DNA of 64,000 nucleotides from Anaerolineae bacterium (GCA_022843385.1 JALHNT010000007.1:20240-84239); one strand, 5' to 3'; positions 1 to 10,303 are shown, counted from the first letter of the stretch. A program made the numbers and translations. The notes: generated by a model from the letters alone, not told the origin.

Positions 1-1295
1 ACCACGATCCACTGTTGCTGGCTGCTGTAGAGGCAGAGCTTGGCGCTGGTGATGGTCGAGTTCTTCGGGATGGGCAGCGGGTTGAAGCGCAGCCCGCCCC
101 ACGAGTTGGTGACCGAGCCGCCCGTCCCGACCCAGATGGTGGCCGAGCTGGTGGTGAGGACGCCATCGACCTCATTGACATCATCCGTCCCGCTGGTCAC
201 CCGCGCCGTCGGGTTCGCTCCCCCGCAGGTGGCTGTCGGCGGTGGGGTCGGTGTCGCGGTGGGTGGTGCGGGGGTGGGAGTCGCTGTAGCCGGAGGAGAC
301 GAGGTGACGGGTACAATCTGAAATGTGCCAGTCGAAGGTCGAAAAGCGAGTCTGGTATTGTCATGACTCCAGGCCAATGGCAACTTGCTGTTTGTAAAGG
401 TTTCAAGCACCTGTCCCGTACTGGCATCTCGAATTTGAGTCATATTTTGGACCGGTAGATTAATCAACAATCGAGTACCGTCGTTCGACCAGCCTCCTAC
501 AACTGCGTTGTCATTATCGACGTAACTGACTTCCGTATTGGTCACCAAATTCCTGATCGTTATGCCCTTTGTGCTTCTTAGTCGCGCTATAGCCAATCGT
601 GTGCCGCTTGGATCAAGCGCTATTGAGCTGAATGAGCTGAATTCATCCACCGGCACGATGGTGGTCGTTTGATTGGTAGAGCGATCCCAGATCATCACGC
701 CAGCAATGTCAGCGAGTACAATCATCTTTTGATTGCCACCGAACCACAGGATTTGGTTGGTTAAGGGCAGATAGGTGATCTTTACGGGAGTTCCCCAGGT
801 GGATGAATTCCAGATGCGGAGTTCGGTATAGCTTTCATTGCTAATCGATGCTGTGATTGTGATAGCCGCTGCGAACTCGTTTCCATCGGGTGACCACGCC
901 ATGGATGTTATCTGGATCACCGCGTCCAGAATGGTCACGGTTTGCAGGCTGTTGTTGACCAGATCAACGATGTAAATCTTGTCTGTGGGAATATCCATGC
1001 TGTTTTGATTGGCTGCAATCGCCAGTCGATAGGGAAGCGTAGGATGCCAATCAACCTCGGTAATGGAGTCATTCAGGGTTTGTGAGGTGATGACCTGCCT
1101 GGTCGCCGCATTCACAATCTCGATCTTCCCGCCCTGATAGCCCAGAGCGATCAGGCTGTCATTCACATTCCAGTCAATGCTTCGCACAAATACCGGCGTA
1201 GATTGTCCCTGGGCAAATAGCGATTGTGTCATCACCATCAGGCTGATGACAATCATCAGGACTGTTCTAAACTCGCGCCGTTTAGGATTTACCAT
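1..1295 (-). CDS. secreted WD40/beta-propeller protein, 3' part outside window
   Basis: This open frame is missing from the ORF track because it runs off the window edge; I translated it by hand. It starts MVNPKRREFRTVLM with a hydrophobic signal peptide ending near SLFAQ. Propeller-type repeats follow (DWNVNDSLIALGYQGGKI, MAWSPDGNEFAAAI, GGWSNDGTRLLI, LAWSHDNTRLAF). A short Pro/Thr linker (ATPTPAPPTATPTPPP) leads into a domain beginning ITSAKLCLYS, which resembles the DNRLRE/CBM96-like surface domains. I chose the ATG at 1295 because AGGAGG lies nine bases upstream; the ATG at 1301 is too close to it. The start overlaps the stop of the upstream gene, so the two are probably co-translated. 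No enzymatic residues were recognised. Confidence 0.75.
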   Translation of the reverse strand, partial: MVNPKRREFRTVLMIVISLMVMTQSLFAQGQSTPVFVRSIDWNVNDSLIALGYQGGKIEIVNAATRQVITSQTLNDSITEVDWHPTLPYRLAIAANQNSMDIPTDKIYIVDLVNNSLQTVTILDAVIQITSMAWSPDGNEFAAAITITASISNESYTELRIWNSSTWGTPVKITYLPLTNQILWFGGNQKMIVLADIAGVMIWDRSTNQTTTIVPVDEFSSFSSIALDPSGTRLAIARLRSTKGITIRNLVTNTEVSYVDNDNAVVGGWSNDGTRLLINLPVQNMTQIRDASTGQVLETFTNSKLPLAWSHDNTRLAFRPSTGTFQIVPVTSSPPATATPTPAPPTATPTPPPTATCGGANPTARVTSGTDDVNEVDGVLTTSSATIWVGTGGSVTNSWGGLRFNPLPIPKNSTITSAKLCLYSSQQQWIV

Positions 1296-4200
1296 GGGCA
1301 TAAGCCTCCTATGCTTCTTGGGCAGTGAAAGGATATATCCGGACTTTGTTGAAAGATCATCGTGATCCATTGATAACCACTCCCGTCTTTGGCACGCTGT
1401 AACACAGGCATACCAACTGAGTGCTGACCCGGAATGTATGTTGCGACAAAACCAACATGAGCATCATAGGCGTCCCAAATCATTTGCGATGTGATGTCAT
1501 CAATGTCTGTCTTAAATGCCACAAATGATATCCGGCCTCTGGCTGAGTGGAGGTTCATATAATTGTGATTGGGATCGGGGACATCGATTATTGGACTGTT
1601 ATCATTATCGACATCTGCCAAGATCTGACAACCACCTACACAGGTGACAAAAACACCGGTCTTGTTACCTACAGGCTTGTTCGCATGTTTCATGCTGTAT
1701 GCAGCCTCAGTCGGATCAGTCTTGAGGTTGTTCATGAAATCGCTCACAGCCAGTTCAATTTGCGGCCAGATGGTGGCACGATAACTCCGCTGCACACGGT
1801 CAATAACGCTCTCTTCGTTGGGGTCAGGATCCGTCAAGCCATTGATGCAATCCAGATATTGGAACATCCACTCCAGCACGGGTCGATTTTCATTTGAAGT
1901 ATAGCTATTGTTGTAAGCTGCCCCATAAGTGTCATATTGGACATTGTCCACAGTCTGGGTAACGCAACTTGGTGCAATTTCCCAAAGCCTATTGCCCACA
2001 GAAAATGCAGTAACGAAATTGCCTGAGCCATAGGTATAGGCATTGGCAATACCATAATCGCTTTCCGGTCTGCGTTCGAAATAGAGAATACCATTAAGCA
2101 TTGTCTGGGCGGCCATGTAACGATGATCTTCGTAACAATGCCGCATTCCCCAATTCGTGAAATTCTCGCCGGCTCCATTATTCCGCACATTACCATTCAC
2201 GCAGAGCGGACTTGTGTGCAGGAATATTGTTGGTCGCGACGCTCCCCAATGCATATCGTCTACTGCACTGCCTGAGTCAAAAATATCTTCAGACAATTCG
2301 TGGAACAACGCCCAGAAAATCATCGCTTTCAGACCGCGATGCTGGTTGGAAAAGTCAATGCTGGTCTGAAGGCCAGATCGCCAGCCTGGGTCGTAAATCA
2401 GATAAGTATTACCTGGGGGAAGATCGTATTGCAGGGAATACATCGTGTCATCCTGTGCATCATACACTTCCAATCCCATCAGCACATATCGACCACCGGG
2501 CGCATATTTCTGATCCTCACTGTAAATCCCCACCCTATCTCGAATGATGTACCAGGGTTGACCGGGGATGTAACGCAAGGTTGTGGTAGTCGTGGTTGGA
2601 GTTGTATTTTGATAGACTTCAAAAATCAGCGTGTTGGTTGCTGAATCTTTTGTCACACCACGGAAACCAGCAGGTATACCATATAAGGGTATTGATTGAA
2701 TTTCCCAGGGACGGCCGGGCAAGGCAGTTGTCAGATCTGCCCAGGTGACAACTTTCTCAACCGATGAACCAGATTGAAGGATTTTACAGCGATAGATGGC
2801 GACATCGTTTGCAAAGGTTGCGCCAGTTGCATGCTGGTAAGTCCCAAAGTAGTAGTACGATTCACCATCAAGTTCCTTAACCCAATCGATGCCGGTGGTT
2901 GGTCTCACACCGGTCGCAAGTCCTTGACATGATGTTATGGTTTCAGGAATGACTGTGCTGCTACTTCCAATGGTATCGACTCGGTAAAGTTTGGAAGATA
3001 TGTATGTTCCCGTCGGAGTTACAGGTTGTATGAGCAGCCATTGCCTGCTTGTATCTGCGTCGGCTGGCGACCATACAATATCACGCGGCAACAAGTACCC
3101 ATACTGCTGTACATCGCAATAAAATACGGTCAATGTACCATTTTCTTCAAGGTAAGCGATACAGAATCCCTGTTCATACAAGCCGATATAGGGAGAATTA
3201 GTTGCTCCAAAAGCAACATAACGACCATCTGGTGACCAGCTCACCGCATCATTTTGTATCGATCCGATATCGTAAATTACCCAGGTGTTGTGATTAAAGC
3301 TATAACTGACCAGGGTTCTCGTCCCGTTAACAGTTGAATACAGCTTCAGAGTGTTATAAGTTGGAAACCGTGCCCCTGAGTATCTGACTGTCACACTCAG
3401 GTTGAGAGGAGGTTCAAAACGATCAGACGAAATTACAGCGGCAGCAGGTGCGGGGGCGCTGATTTGCTCACCTTGAAGTATTTCTGCTGACGAAATGGTT
3501 GGCTCTATAGCAGCCATATTTTCAGCCGGCACCCAGGCGATCACATCATCCAGCACCAGATAGCCCGCGCCGAGGCCAGCGAAGGAGAAGGTGCCAGGGG
3601 GCAGCGGCGTCGGGTCTTCGGCCACCATCACCTCCACCCCGTCCACGCTCACGCGCAGCAGCCCGCCGATAGCCGAGAGACGGGCGATGCGCCAGGGCGC
3701 TCCCGGTGCCTGCCCGCCACCCAGTCGCGGCGGTGGCAGGACAGCGCTGGCGAGCGGTTGGCCGTTGCGGTTCAGGCTGGCCTGGCCGTCGGCGGTCAGG
3801 TAGAGGGTATAGCTCCCGGCGGCGCTCTCACGGGTCGAGAGGCGCACCATCCCGGCGCTGAACTGCACCCGCGCCTGCACCACCACATCCCCCAGCGTGT
3901 TGTGGACGAAGGTCAGCGGGTCGTCGGCGGTCGTCAGCAGCGCTCGCCCGCCCTCGCTCGGCGTCAATGACCAGCTCGGCCCCAGTGTCCACAGGTAGAG
4001 TGCGCCGCTGTCGAAGGTCTCGGTGAACAACACGCTCAACGGCGCTTCCGGTGGATACTCCCCTCGCCCGGTGGGAGAGGGGCTGGGGGTGAGGGCCGTC
4101 GCGGTTGCAGTCTCGAAGGCCGCAACCGTCGCCGTTTCCGTTGGCGTCACGATCAGGCTGGCATCCGGTGTCAGGCTCGGCGTCTCGGTCAGCGCCGGGG

Positions 4201-4496
4201 TCGCGGTCTCGGCTGGCAGCGGTGTCGGCGGCATCGTTGGCGTCTCCAGCGTCGCGGTCTCGGTGAGCGTCTGGGTCGCCGTTGTGGTTTCAGTGAGTGT
4301 AACGGTTGCGGTTTCGGTAAGTGTTGGGGTTTCAGTTGGGGTTTCGGTGAAGGTGGGCAATGGTGTCTCAGTGAAAAACGGGGGGGGGCGTCGAGGGGTC
4401 AGGCGGTGTTTCCTGTGCCAACCCCGGCACCAGGGTGAAAATCAATAGCAGGCCGAAGAGCATCGCAAAAGTGATCGAGCGTGATGAACGCAGCAT
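1289..4496 (-). CDS. large secreted stalk protein with LamG-like and propeller domains, frameshifted near its start
   Basis: The track ORF begins at a TTG (4360) inside a Thr-rich stalk, which is not a credible start. Reading upstream, an ATG at 4496 with AGGGGGAG before it gives MLRSSRSITFAMLFGLL...PGLAQ, a clear signal peptide. It joins the stalk in frame only if the run of nine G at 4380-4388 is read as eight. Downstream come about 70 residues of TETAT-type stalk, a concanavalin/LamG-like domain (LFTETFDSGALYLWTLGPSW), several propeller-like segments (VSWSPDGRYVAFG, DIVWSPADA) and a C-terminal domain of unknown function. The run may be a sequencing error or a slippage site. Function is probably at the cell surface; no catalytic motif was recognised. 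Confidence 0.72.
4058..4095. repeat. in-frame copy of a widespread 'SPTGRGE' intergenic repeat
   Basis: The stretch ccctcgcccggtgggagagg and following bases encodes SPSPTGRGE inside the stalk gene. This GC-rich sequence is, from general knowledge, a dispersed short repeat seen between genes in many bacterial genomes. Here it is carried inside a coding region without breaking the frame. The attribution rests on recollection of the motif, not on a search. Confidence 0.45.
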
Positions 4497-4880
4497 AACT
4501 CCCCCTAACAACGTATCATTCATTACGACAGTAGCATAGATATTATCTTCTTACCCTACGATTGCTATACGATTAACAGCGATTTAACGCATCTGATGAC
4601 ACCTGTCATGGCTGTGGGGTGATGGTTGTCAGGGCGCGGGACTGACAACCTGCCATTGTCGCTCTGAACAGCGCTGACACACCTAGATCGTAATAAATCG
4701 TAATATTACCTGTTCTTGCCTGTTTATCAGGTCCAATTCGTAATCAACTGAGGGGCGTGTTTACCCTTGGGATGATGCCGACGAGCGGAATCGGACGGAC
4801 TATCGCGGTAATCTTGCCCTCCTTGTGCCGCGTTATCGGGGATACTGAGAGAGCTACATGATGCATCAGGAGGTATGAGC
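4497..4880. promoter_or_regulatory. 384-base intergenic region upstream of the relaxase genes; candidate oriT
   Basis: No gene was seen here. The region holds a 9-bp inverted repeat, GGTTGTCAG at 4624-4632 and CTGACAACC at 4642-4650. It also holds a directly repeated TCGTAATA around 4690-4705 in an AT-rich patch. Both lie just upstream of a ribbon-helix-helix gene and a relaxase gene. An inverted repeat beside AT-rich DNA next to relaxase genes is the usual setting of a transfer origin. No nic consensus could be assigned. Confidence 0.35.
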
Positions 4881-5258
4881 GTGTCCCCAAAAACGGTGCG
4901 TCGCAGCATCAGCATGACCCAGGAGATGCGGGATCGTCTGGCGCTGCTGGTGAGTAAACAACCCCGTGATACCACAGAAGCCGACCTCATCCGCGAAGCC
5001 ATCCGTCTGTATCTAGACAATCGGGATGACCTCATCGGCAGCCGCAAGCACTTCCAGAAGTCGCTGCAAGATCGGCTGGATCGGCTAGAATCCGCGTTCG
5101 CCTTTCACCTGAATGTCCTGGTCTACCTGTTGGCAACGCTGGAACCGGAAGGCAGCCCGGAACGGATCGCCGATGCGATCATCGCTGCCCGGCGCGATGG
5201 CGAGACACTGCTGGCACAGATGGACGCTGTTCGCCAGATGAAGGCTCCTAAACGTTGA
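4881..5258 (+). CDS. ribbon-helix-helix (CopG/MobC-like) relaxosome accessory protein
   Basis: The N-terminus (TVRRSISMTQEMRDRLALLV then TEADLIREAIRLYLDNR) matches a ribbon-helix-helix DNA-binding domain. A probably helical tail of about 70 residues follows. Such proteins bind the transfer origin and help the relaxase or repress its operon. The track start (ATG 4875) touches the AGGAGGT sequence directly, whereas the in-frame GTG at 4881 sits six bases after it, so GTG is preferred (125 aa). The stop overlaps the start of the relaxase gene (TTGA), which implies translational coupling. A free-standing transcription regulator is the alternative. Confidence 0.78.
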   Translation: MSPKTVRRSISMTQEMRDRLALLVSKQPRDTTEADLIREAIRLYLDNRDDLIGSRKHFQKSLQDRLDRLESAFAFHLNVLVYLLATLEPEGSPERIADAIIAARRDGETLLAQMDAVRQMKAPKR

Positions 5259-5929
5259 GCAAAGCCATCATCGTCGTGGATTTTGCCTACAAGGGGACGC
5301 AGCGCAAAGGGCATGGCACCGGTCGCAAGGGGTTGAGTTCCACGCTCAAATATCTGCAATATCGGGACAAGGTACAAAACCAGCTTGCCGCCAACCGGGA
5401 TTATGAGCGCTGGCAGGATCGCGGCATGGGCATTCACTGGCGCGATATTATGAAGAACAGCGATAACCTGCAAAGTAAGCATGTGCTGGCATGGACATGG
5501 GTGATTTCGCCTGCGCCTGATCTGATGGCGCTCATCCCACAAGAAGAACGACGCGATCTTGTCTGCGACCTGACCGAGCGCATCGTCGAGGATTACTATC
5601 TGGAGCGCGGTTTCGAGGTGCCGGAGTACAGCTATATTCTGCATGACCGCAAGGCGAAGATGGACGACGAGGGCGAGACGATGCAACAGCTTCATACCCA
5701 CGTCGTCTTACCGGGAACTGCACCGTTGGATGGAGTAGACCGGGCAGCGGTGTACAACAACAAAGAGCGCGGGCATGATGGGTTGTTCCGCGAGATTGCC
5801 AGCCGCCACTTCAGCGAAGCACTGGATCGGCTTGTTGGTCCAGAATGGCAGCGGTTGCGTGAAGAACCGGAAATTGAACCGGAACAACCAGCGGCGGATG
5901 ATTTGGATGCCTGGTTTCCGCGAAGCTGA
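5255..5929 (+). CDS. small relaxase-like mobilization protein
   Basis: Relaxases nick one strand at oriT and stay covalently bound to it through a tyrosine. Seen here: an N-terminal SSTLKYLQYRDK segment with candidate Tyr residues, a helical middle, and the metal-binding-type histidine motif QLHTHVVLPG near residue 150, which fits the HxH part of motif III. The acidic tail ends at 224 aa, shorter than most relaxases, which often carry a further domain. The start is a TTG overlapping the stop of the RHH gene. It lies over 20 kb from the rest of the transfer genes, probably because cargo was inserted between. A mobilization protein rather than a full ICE relaxase is possible. Confidence 0.62.
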   Translation: MSKAIIVVDFAYKGTQRKGHGTGRKGLSSTLKYLQYRDKVQNQLAANRDYERWQDRGMGIHWRDIMKNSDNLQSKHVLAWTWVISPAPDLMALIPQEERRDLVCDLTERIVEDYYLERGFEVPEYSYILHDRKAKMDDEGETMQQLHTHVVLPGTAPLDGVDRAAVYNNKERGHDGLFREIASRHFSEALDRLVGPEWQRLREEPEIEPEQPAADDLDAWFPRS

Positions 5930-5994
5930 AGATGAGGGAGTGTTCACTGGCTTCGCCAACGGTAGAAACCCGCGTGGTCTGGTAACAATCACGA

Positions 5995-6291
5995 CTATTC
6001 ATGTAGTCCCCCGGAGTGATTCAGCCGCTCCTTTAACTGCTTACTTAGCCGCAGGATCACGCGCTGGATGTAGCGGGGTGCTTGGCCGCTGACGAGCATT
6101 CCGCTATGTTCGCCTCGGTCAATCGTCTGGACTTCCAACACAAAAAGATGCTCCAGTTCAATCCGTCCGCCGCTCACCAGTGCTTCAGTCCAGACCTCAA
6201 TCAGCGCTTCCAGCATCACCTGCACCTCGCGGTTCTTCAGCCGTGTGCGCCGCCCGATTTCACGGATCATTTTGTTCTTGGTCAGGGTCAT
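5995..6291 (-). CDS. HU/IHF-like DNA-binding protein, copy 1
   Basis: This 98-aa protein starts MTLTKNKMIREIGRRTRL, a good match to the first helices of HU/IHF, followed by VQVMLEALIEVWTEALVSGG and a beta segment (GRIELEHLFVLEVQ). The usual RNPxTGE arm tip is not evident. HU proteins bend DNA and assist recombination, replication or relaxosome assembly. It overlaps the upstream traG fragment by ATGA exactly as in the other two copies at 17461 and 27523. The first 60 residues are well conserved between copies and the C-termini differ. It is convergent with the relaxase gene. Confidence 0.8.
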   Translation of the reverse strand: MTLTKNKMIREIGRRTRLKNREVQVMLEALIEVWTEALVSGGRIELEHLFVLEVQTIDRGEHSGMLVSGQAPRYIQRVILRLSKQLKERLNHSGGLHE

Positions 6292-6942
6292 GGCGTCACC
6301 TCTATCACAGCACGCTTGCGCTTTTCATGCTTGCTGCGCATCTCGCTCGTGCTAATGGTCTGAACATTGCCATGGGTTTGCTTCTGAGTTTCAGCAGCGA
6401 CTCGGGCCATCAATGCCGCTATTTCCAGGGTGGATGGTGTCGTTGTAACGGACTCAGATGTATTCGAGTTGGGAAGAGGCGGTACAGGTATAATGACAGG
6501 CTGTAAATTGAGCGTAATCCCCCGTTCCAGCATCAGCGGCTGTACATCCTTCGCCGCCTTGAGACGCTGTTTCCAGTCGTCGCGCTCATAGAAGCGGGTC
6601 AGGCGGGCATTCAGGACGACCTGGGTGGCAAAGCCCGCCTCAACATAGCGGGCGAAGATGGTGCAGTTGCCAACCTGGGGCGTGACCACCTCATCGACGG
6701 TCAGCAGCGGACGCTGGCGCAGATGACTGTTCGGATCGTCCTGATTGGCGTCGGTCGTCGCTGTGCCGCTGGCCTTGCTGTAGAACTCAGCGGTGTCGGC
6801 ATCACAGCCGCCGTAGATGACCTGCGTCGCCAGACCGGTGAACAGCGCCTGTGTGCCTTCATTGCCATAGATCATATGGAACTGCCCTTTGGTCTGTGCA
6901 CCGATGAAGATGTGCTAGACGGGGATGTCGCGTCGATTTAGA
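6288..6942 (-). pseudogene. 3' fragment of a TraG/VirD4 coupling-protein gene, copy 1
   Basis: The frame from MIYGNEGTQALFTGLATQ onward matches the C-terminal third of the full TraG at 27780-29801 almost residue for residue to about RLTRFYER, then diverges. Upstream of the ATG the coding match continues (FIGAQTKGQFH) but is cut by a TAG at about 6917, and homology ends near NLNRRDI at 6942. The Walker motifs are absent, so it cannot drive DNA transfer alone. A short product from the internal ATG is possible, since AAAGGGCAG lies six bases before it. Its tail (SESVTTTPSTLEIAALMARVAAETQ) differs from copies 2 and 3, so it comes from another allele. Confidence 0.8.
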
Positions 6943-6981
6943 TTCCTGGATGATCTGGATGCGCGTTTGGAGAGCGTCGTA

Positions 6982-7608
6982 TCACTGTCCGATCACACAA
7001 AACAGGCGAAAGCCTTCAGCGCCCTGCTCCTTGAACGCAGTGTTCACAGCATCCATCCACGACGCTTGAATGTGCTGATACCCGGCTTTGCGAAGGCAGT
7101 ACACAGCAGTCGCCCAGGTTTGCGTACAGGCAAGAGGCAGCCAATCGGATCGCCTGCCCCAATCGCCTTCTCCCCAGTCGGTGCGCTGCCAGGCGTTTTC
7201 GATCAGTAACAGCTTACCACCCGGTTTGAGCAATCTTTTCCAGAGCGCGAACGTCTCAATTGGATCGGCGAGTTCATGAATGACATAGCGACAGGTGAGC
7301 AGGTCGAAAGTTCCATGCTGACTCAGGAGCGTGTCAGTCAAGTCAGACACCTCGATGTCGCCCTGGCGAAATTGGACATCGGGAAGTCTCGCGTGGGCTT
7401 CCCCAAGCTGCGCTTCGCTCGCGTCAACGCCGATGATGTCGAAATGCAGAGCGTGGAGCAGTTCTGTAAAGACGCCGCTCCCGCAGCCCAATTCCAACGT
7501 CCTGAGTCCAGGTGGCAGACTTCGCAGTCCATCTATCAGTTCTGCACGGTAGGCGCGTGAAAGAGCAGCATCGATGCGAAACCCTGGCTGATGGTCGTAT
7601 GCCGCCAT
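6982..7608 (-). CDS. class I SAM-dependent methyltransferase
   Basis: The SAM-binding motif I is clear (TLELGCGSGVFTELL), followed by the acidic motif II (IIGVDAS), QGDIEVSDL and a post-motif LLKPGGKLLLIE, the usual order for UbiE/BioC-type small-molecule methyltransferases. The substrate is unknown. The track starts at a GTG (7641) touching the WD40 stop, but GGGAGGGAG lies nine bases before the ATG at 7608, so a 208-aa protein is preferred. It is the last gene of the zinc island operon. It ends about 40 bases before the traG fragment, so it marks the left edge of cargo 1. It may methylate a metallophore or a metabolite used under zinc shortage, but nothing here proves it. Confidence 0.8.
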   Translation of the reverse strand: MAAYDHQPGFRIDAALSRAYRAELIDGLRSLPPGLRTLELGCGSGVFTELLHALHFDIIGVDASEAQLGEAHARLPDVQFRQGDIEVSDLTDTLLSQHGTFDLLTCRYVIHELADPIETFALWKRLLKPGGKLLLIENAWQRTDWGEGDWGRRSDWLPLACTQTWATAVYCLRKAGYQHIQASWMDAVNTAFKEQGAEGFRLFCVIGQ

Positions 7609-7640
7609 GCGCGCAGTCTCCCTCCCGAACTTGAGCGTCA

Positions 7641-8687
7641 CTACGTCAGATCAAACACCGCAACGCTGCCGTCGGCGTCGCCAACTGCGAGCGCACTATC
7701 GTCCGGCGACCACACGACATGCGAGACTTCGCCCATGCCGCGAAAGCCCGCGAGCGGTGCATCCGGCTGCCCTGGTTTCCACAATAGCACCGCGCCATCC
7801 TGCCCGCCCGACGCCAGCAGGTCGCCACGGCGCTGGAACATGAGCGATGCCAGCAAATCCTGATGCGCGTTGAGCATCAGCGGTTTGCTGCCTTCAGGAC
7901 CCGCGCCGGAAAAATCCCAGACGATGACCGTCTCGCCGCCGCCCGTCGCCAGATAGCGACTCTGGCGATCCCACGCCAGCTCACGGATTTTCGTCGGATA
8001 GCCCCACATCATCGACGGCTCCGTCTTGCGCGTGTCCCAGAAAATGATGCTGCTGTCCTGCTGCCCGGCAGCAAGGACACGCCCATTCGGACTCCATGCC
8101 AGTTTGAGCGTTGAACCCTGCCACGACAGTCGCTTGATCGGGTCGCCGCCCCCGCTTGCCCAGATGATCGCGCCGCCATAGGCTCCCGCTGCCACCTGAT
8201 CGACGCCGGGTTTCCACTGGAGGTCGGTCACAGTGCTGGGGTGATCGGTGTATTCGCGCGCCTGCTCACCATGACCATCCCACAAACGCACGATCTTGCC
8301 CGCTCCAGTCGCCAGCAGTGTGCCGTCGCGGTTCCATGCCAGACACTCGCCCCACGCTGCGCCGACCGCCAGTGCGTGAAGTCGCGTCCCTGCATCGGCA
8401 TCCCAGATCGCTGCTTTGCCATCCTGCCCGATGCTGGCGAGCAGATGTGACCCCGGTTGCCATCCGATCTGAGATGTCCCCATCACATGACCGGGCAGCG
8501 CCTTGTGGACGCTACCCGCTTTGGCATCGTAAATCGTGATGGTGCCGCTGACTGATGCCGCAGCGATCAGCTTTCCATCGCCTGACCACGCCAGTGCATT
8601 CACATAATCGTCGATTTCACCGCGCCAGCGGCCGACCAGCGTTGGCGCGGGGGCTTTACGCGGCTTTTGCATCATCAGACGAGACAT
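7641..8687 (-). CDS. WD40 repeat protein of the zinc island
   Basis: A 348-aa protein without signal peptide, made of about seven WD40 repeats ([74 protein letters not shown]), enough for one closed seven-bladed propeller. WD40 propellers are binding platforms with no activity of their own. Its start overlaps the end of the COG0523 gene (8675) by 13 bases and its stop touches the methyltransferase frame, so it is co-translated with both. The context suggests it holds together metal-trafficking partners, perhaps the GTPase and its client; that is inference. Confidence 0.85.
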   Translation of the reverse strand: MSRLMMQKPRKAPAPTLVGRWRGEIDDYVNALAWSGDGKLIAAASVSGTITIYDAKAGSVHKALPGHVMGTSQIGWQPGSHLLASIGQDGKAAIWDADAGTRLHALAVGAAWGECLAWNRDGTLLATGAGKIVRLWDGHGEQAREYTDHPSTVTDLQWKPGVDQVAAGAYGGAIIWASGGGDPIKRLSWQGSTLKLAWSPNGRVLAAGQQDSSIIFWDTRKTEPSMMWGYPTKIRELAWDRQSRYLATGGGETVIVWDFSGAGPEGSKPLMLNAHQDLLASLMFQRRGDLLASGGQDGAVLLWKPGQPDAPLAGFRGMGEVSHVVWSPDDSALAVGDADGSVAVFDLT

Positions 8688-10027
8688 GCGCGGAACCCCT
8701 CGTTGAGCGCGGCGCGGTCGAGGTTGCGCCCGATGAAGATCAGCGCGTTATGGCGTTTGTCACTGCCCCAGGGGCGGTCGGGCTGCCCGGTGAAGAGCAT
8801 ATGCACGCCCTGGAAGACGAAACGGCGGTCATCGCCTGCGATGCTCAGGACGCCCTTCATGCGGAAGATGTCCGGTCCCTGCGTGCGTAGAACGCCACCC
8901 AACCACTGGTTGAAGCGCTGCGGCTCAAGGTCGCCCGCAATGGTGATGCCGACCGACGAGACTTCTTCATCATGCTCATGATCCGGCTTGTATTCGCGTG
9001 TGTGCGTCGCTACCAGCGCGCCGTTTGTGCCATGCAGCGCTGCGCTGAATTCGTCGGGGTGATGCTCGGTAAAGAGCGCATAGTTGCCCGGCTCGGTGAT
9101 CTTGACCTTGTAGCGCGTTTCACCGCTCGCATTCAAGACGAATTGCGACAGATGTTTGCCGACGGTCAGCACATGCCCGTCGTGCAGCTCCAGCATCGTC
9201 TCTTCAGAGAAGGTCAGCACCGCGTCATAGAGCGTTTTCTCGACCGCGCTCACGCCCAGGTTGCCCGCTGGCAGCAGCGCCACCTGCATCGCCGGGTCGG
9301 GACCTTCACCCATGACGAACGTGTATTCGCCCGGTTCCAGCGCATAGACCCCCGACCACTCAAACGGATACTCCGGCTCCATGAACTTCGGATCGACTTC
9401 AAGTGCCCGGTCGAGATTAAATCCACCGACGTTCAGCACACGCTCGATCTCAATGCCCGCGTTTTGCGTGCGGTAGATCTTCGCCATCGGGTTCATGGCA
9501 TGAATACGGGCTTCGAGTTTCTCCAATGCTTCCGGCGTGACAAGATCGGTCTTGTTGAGCAGGATGACATCGGCAAAGGCGATCTGCTCCTGCGCTTCGT
9601 CGCTGTCGTCGATGTGCAGCCAGATGTGATGTGCATCAACCAGCGTCACGATGCCGTCCAGCCGCATCTTGCCTGCCATCTCATCATCCATGTAAAACGT
9701 CTGCGCGACCGGACCGGGGTCTGCCATGCCGGTCGTCTCGATCAGGATGTAGTCGAAGCGGTCACGGCGCTTCATCAGATTGCCAAGGATGCGGATCAGA
9801 TCGCCACGCACCGTACAGCAAATGCAGCCGTTGTTCATCTCGAACACTTCTTCGTCTGCGCCGATCACCAGTTCATGGTCGATGCCAACTTCGCCGAACT
9901 CATTCTCGATCACGGCGATGCGCTTGCCATGCTGCTCGGTCAGGATGCGATTGAGCAGCGTCGTTTTGCCGGAACCGAGAAAACCAGTCAATACAGTCAC
10001 GGGGACACGGGTATCTGTCGGGGTCAT
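8675..10027 (-). CDS. COG0523 (CobW/YciC-type) zinc chaperone GTPase 1, with an inserted domain
   Basis: G3E-family P-loop GTPase with Walker [12 protein letters not shown], the metal-binding motif [12 protein letters not shown], the [10 protein letters not shown] segment and the NKTDL guanine motif. COG0523 proteins use GTP to hand metal, often zinc, to client enzymes when the metal is scarce. At 450 aa it is longer than most. The extra length is a segment of about 130 residues after the GTPase core (from [17 protein letters not shown] to [15 protein letters not shown]) before the usual C-terminal CobW domain ([16 protein letters not shown]). A histidine/acid patch ([10 protein letters not shown]) precedes that domain. 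It is the first of three full COG0523 genes in the island and overlaps the WD40 gene. Confidence 0.9.
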   Translation of the reverse strand: MTPTDTRVPVTVLTGFLGSGKTTLLNRILTEQHGKRIAVIENEFGEVGIDHELVIGADEEVFEMNNGCICCTVRGDLIRILGNLMKRRDRFDYILIETTGMADPGPVAQTFYMDDEMAGKMRLDGIVTLVDAHHIWLHIDDSDEAQEQIAFADVILLNKTDLVTPEALEKLEARIHAMNPMAKIYRTQNAGIEIERVLNVGGFNLDRALEVDPKFMEPEYPFEWSGVYALEPGEYTFVMGEGPDPAMQVALLPAGNLGVSAVEKTLYDAVLTFSEETMLELHDGHVLTVGKHLSQFVLNASGETRYKVKITEPGNYALFTEHHPDEFSAALHGTNGALVATHTREYKPDHEHDEEVSSVGITIAGDLEPQRFNQWLGGVLRTQGPDIFRMKGVLSIAGDDRRFVFQGVHMLFTGQPDRPWGSDKRHNALIFIGRNLDRAALNEGFRACLV

Positions 10028-10057
10028 CTCATTTTCTCTTTCTCTACAAAATCCGAT

Positions 10058-10303
10058 CTAAACAGGAGAAGTACGGCGGCGCGGCGTACAACACAGGCAA
10101 TCGAGCGGATGGCGGCGACCGCTCGTCGGCGCGCTGACCATCGGCATCTGTGCATTGCCGATCTGTGAGGGCACGCTCAGGGTGCGCTGGGTAAGCAGGC
10201 TGCCGCAATCCGGGCAGTCGGCAGGTGCGTCGGACTCAACGAACGGACGGCGCACGTCGAACGTGCTGTGGCATTCATTACAACGGAAGGCATAGAGCGG
10301 CAT
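10058..10303 (-). CDS. FmdB-family zinc ribbon protein
   Basis: An 81-aa protein beginning MPLYAFRCNECHSTFDVRRP with a second pair CPDCG, giving the two CxxC knuckles of the FmdB/CxxC_CxxC_SSSS ribbon family. The C-terminal part also has CLCC. Members are small putative regulators or metal-binding proteins of poorly known role. Its first 26 bases overlap the end of the shortened COG0523 gene. Having a zinc-ribbon protein inside a zinc-scarcity operon is notable: it could sense or store zinc. Confidence 0.82.
   Translation of the reverse strand: MPLYAFRCNECHSTFDVRRPFVESDAPADCPDCGSLLTQRTLSVPSQIGNAQMPMVSAPTSGRRHPLDCLCCTPRRRTSPV

Noticed and set aside
4881-5929. RHH plus downstream gene as a toxin-antitoxin pair
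   Set aside because: The second protein carries a relaxase-type HxH motif and conjugation genes are present in the same element.
8972-10168. 398-aa plus-strand ORF
   Set aside because: Antisense shadow of COG0523 gene 1; no domain and no ribosome site.
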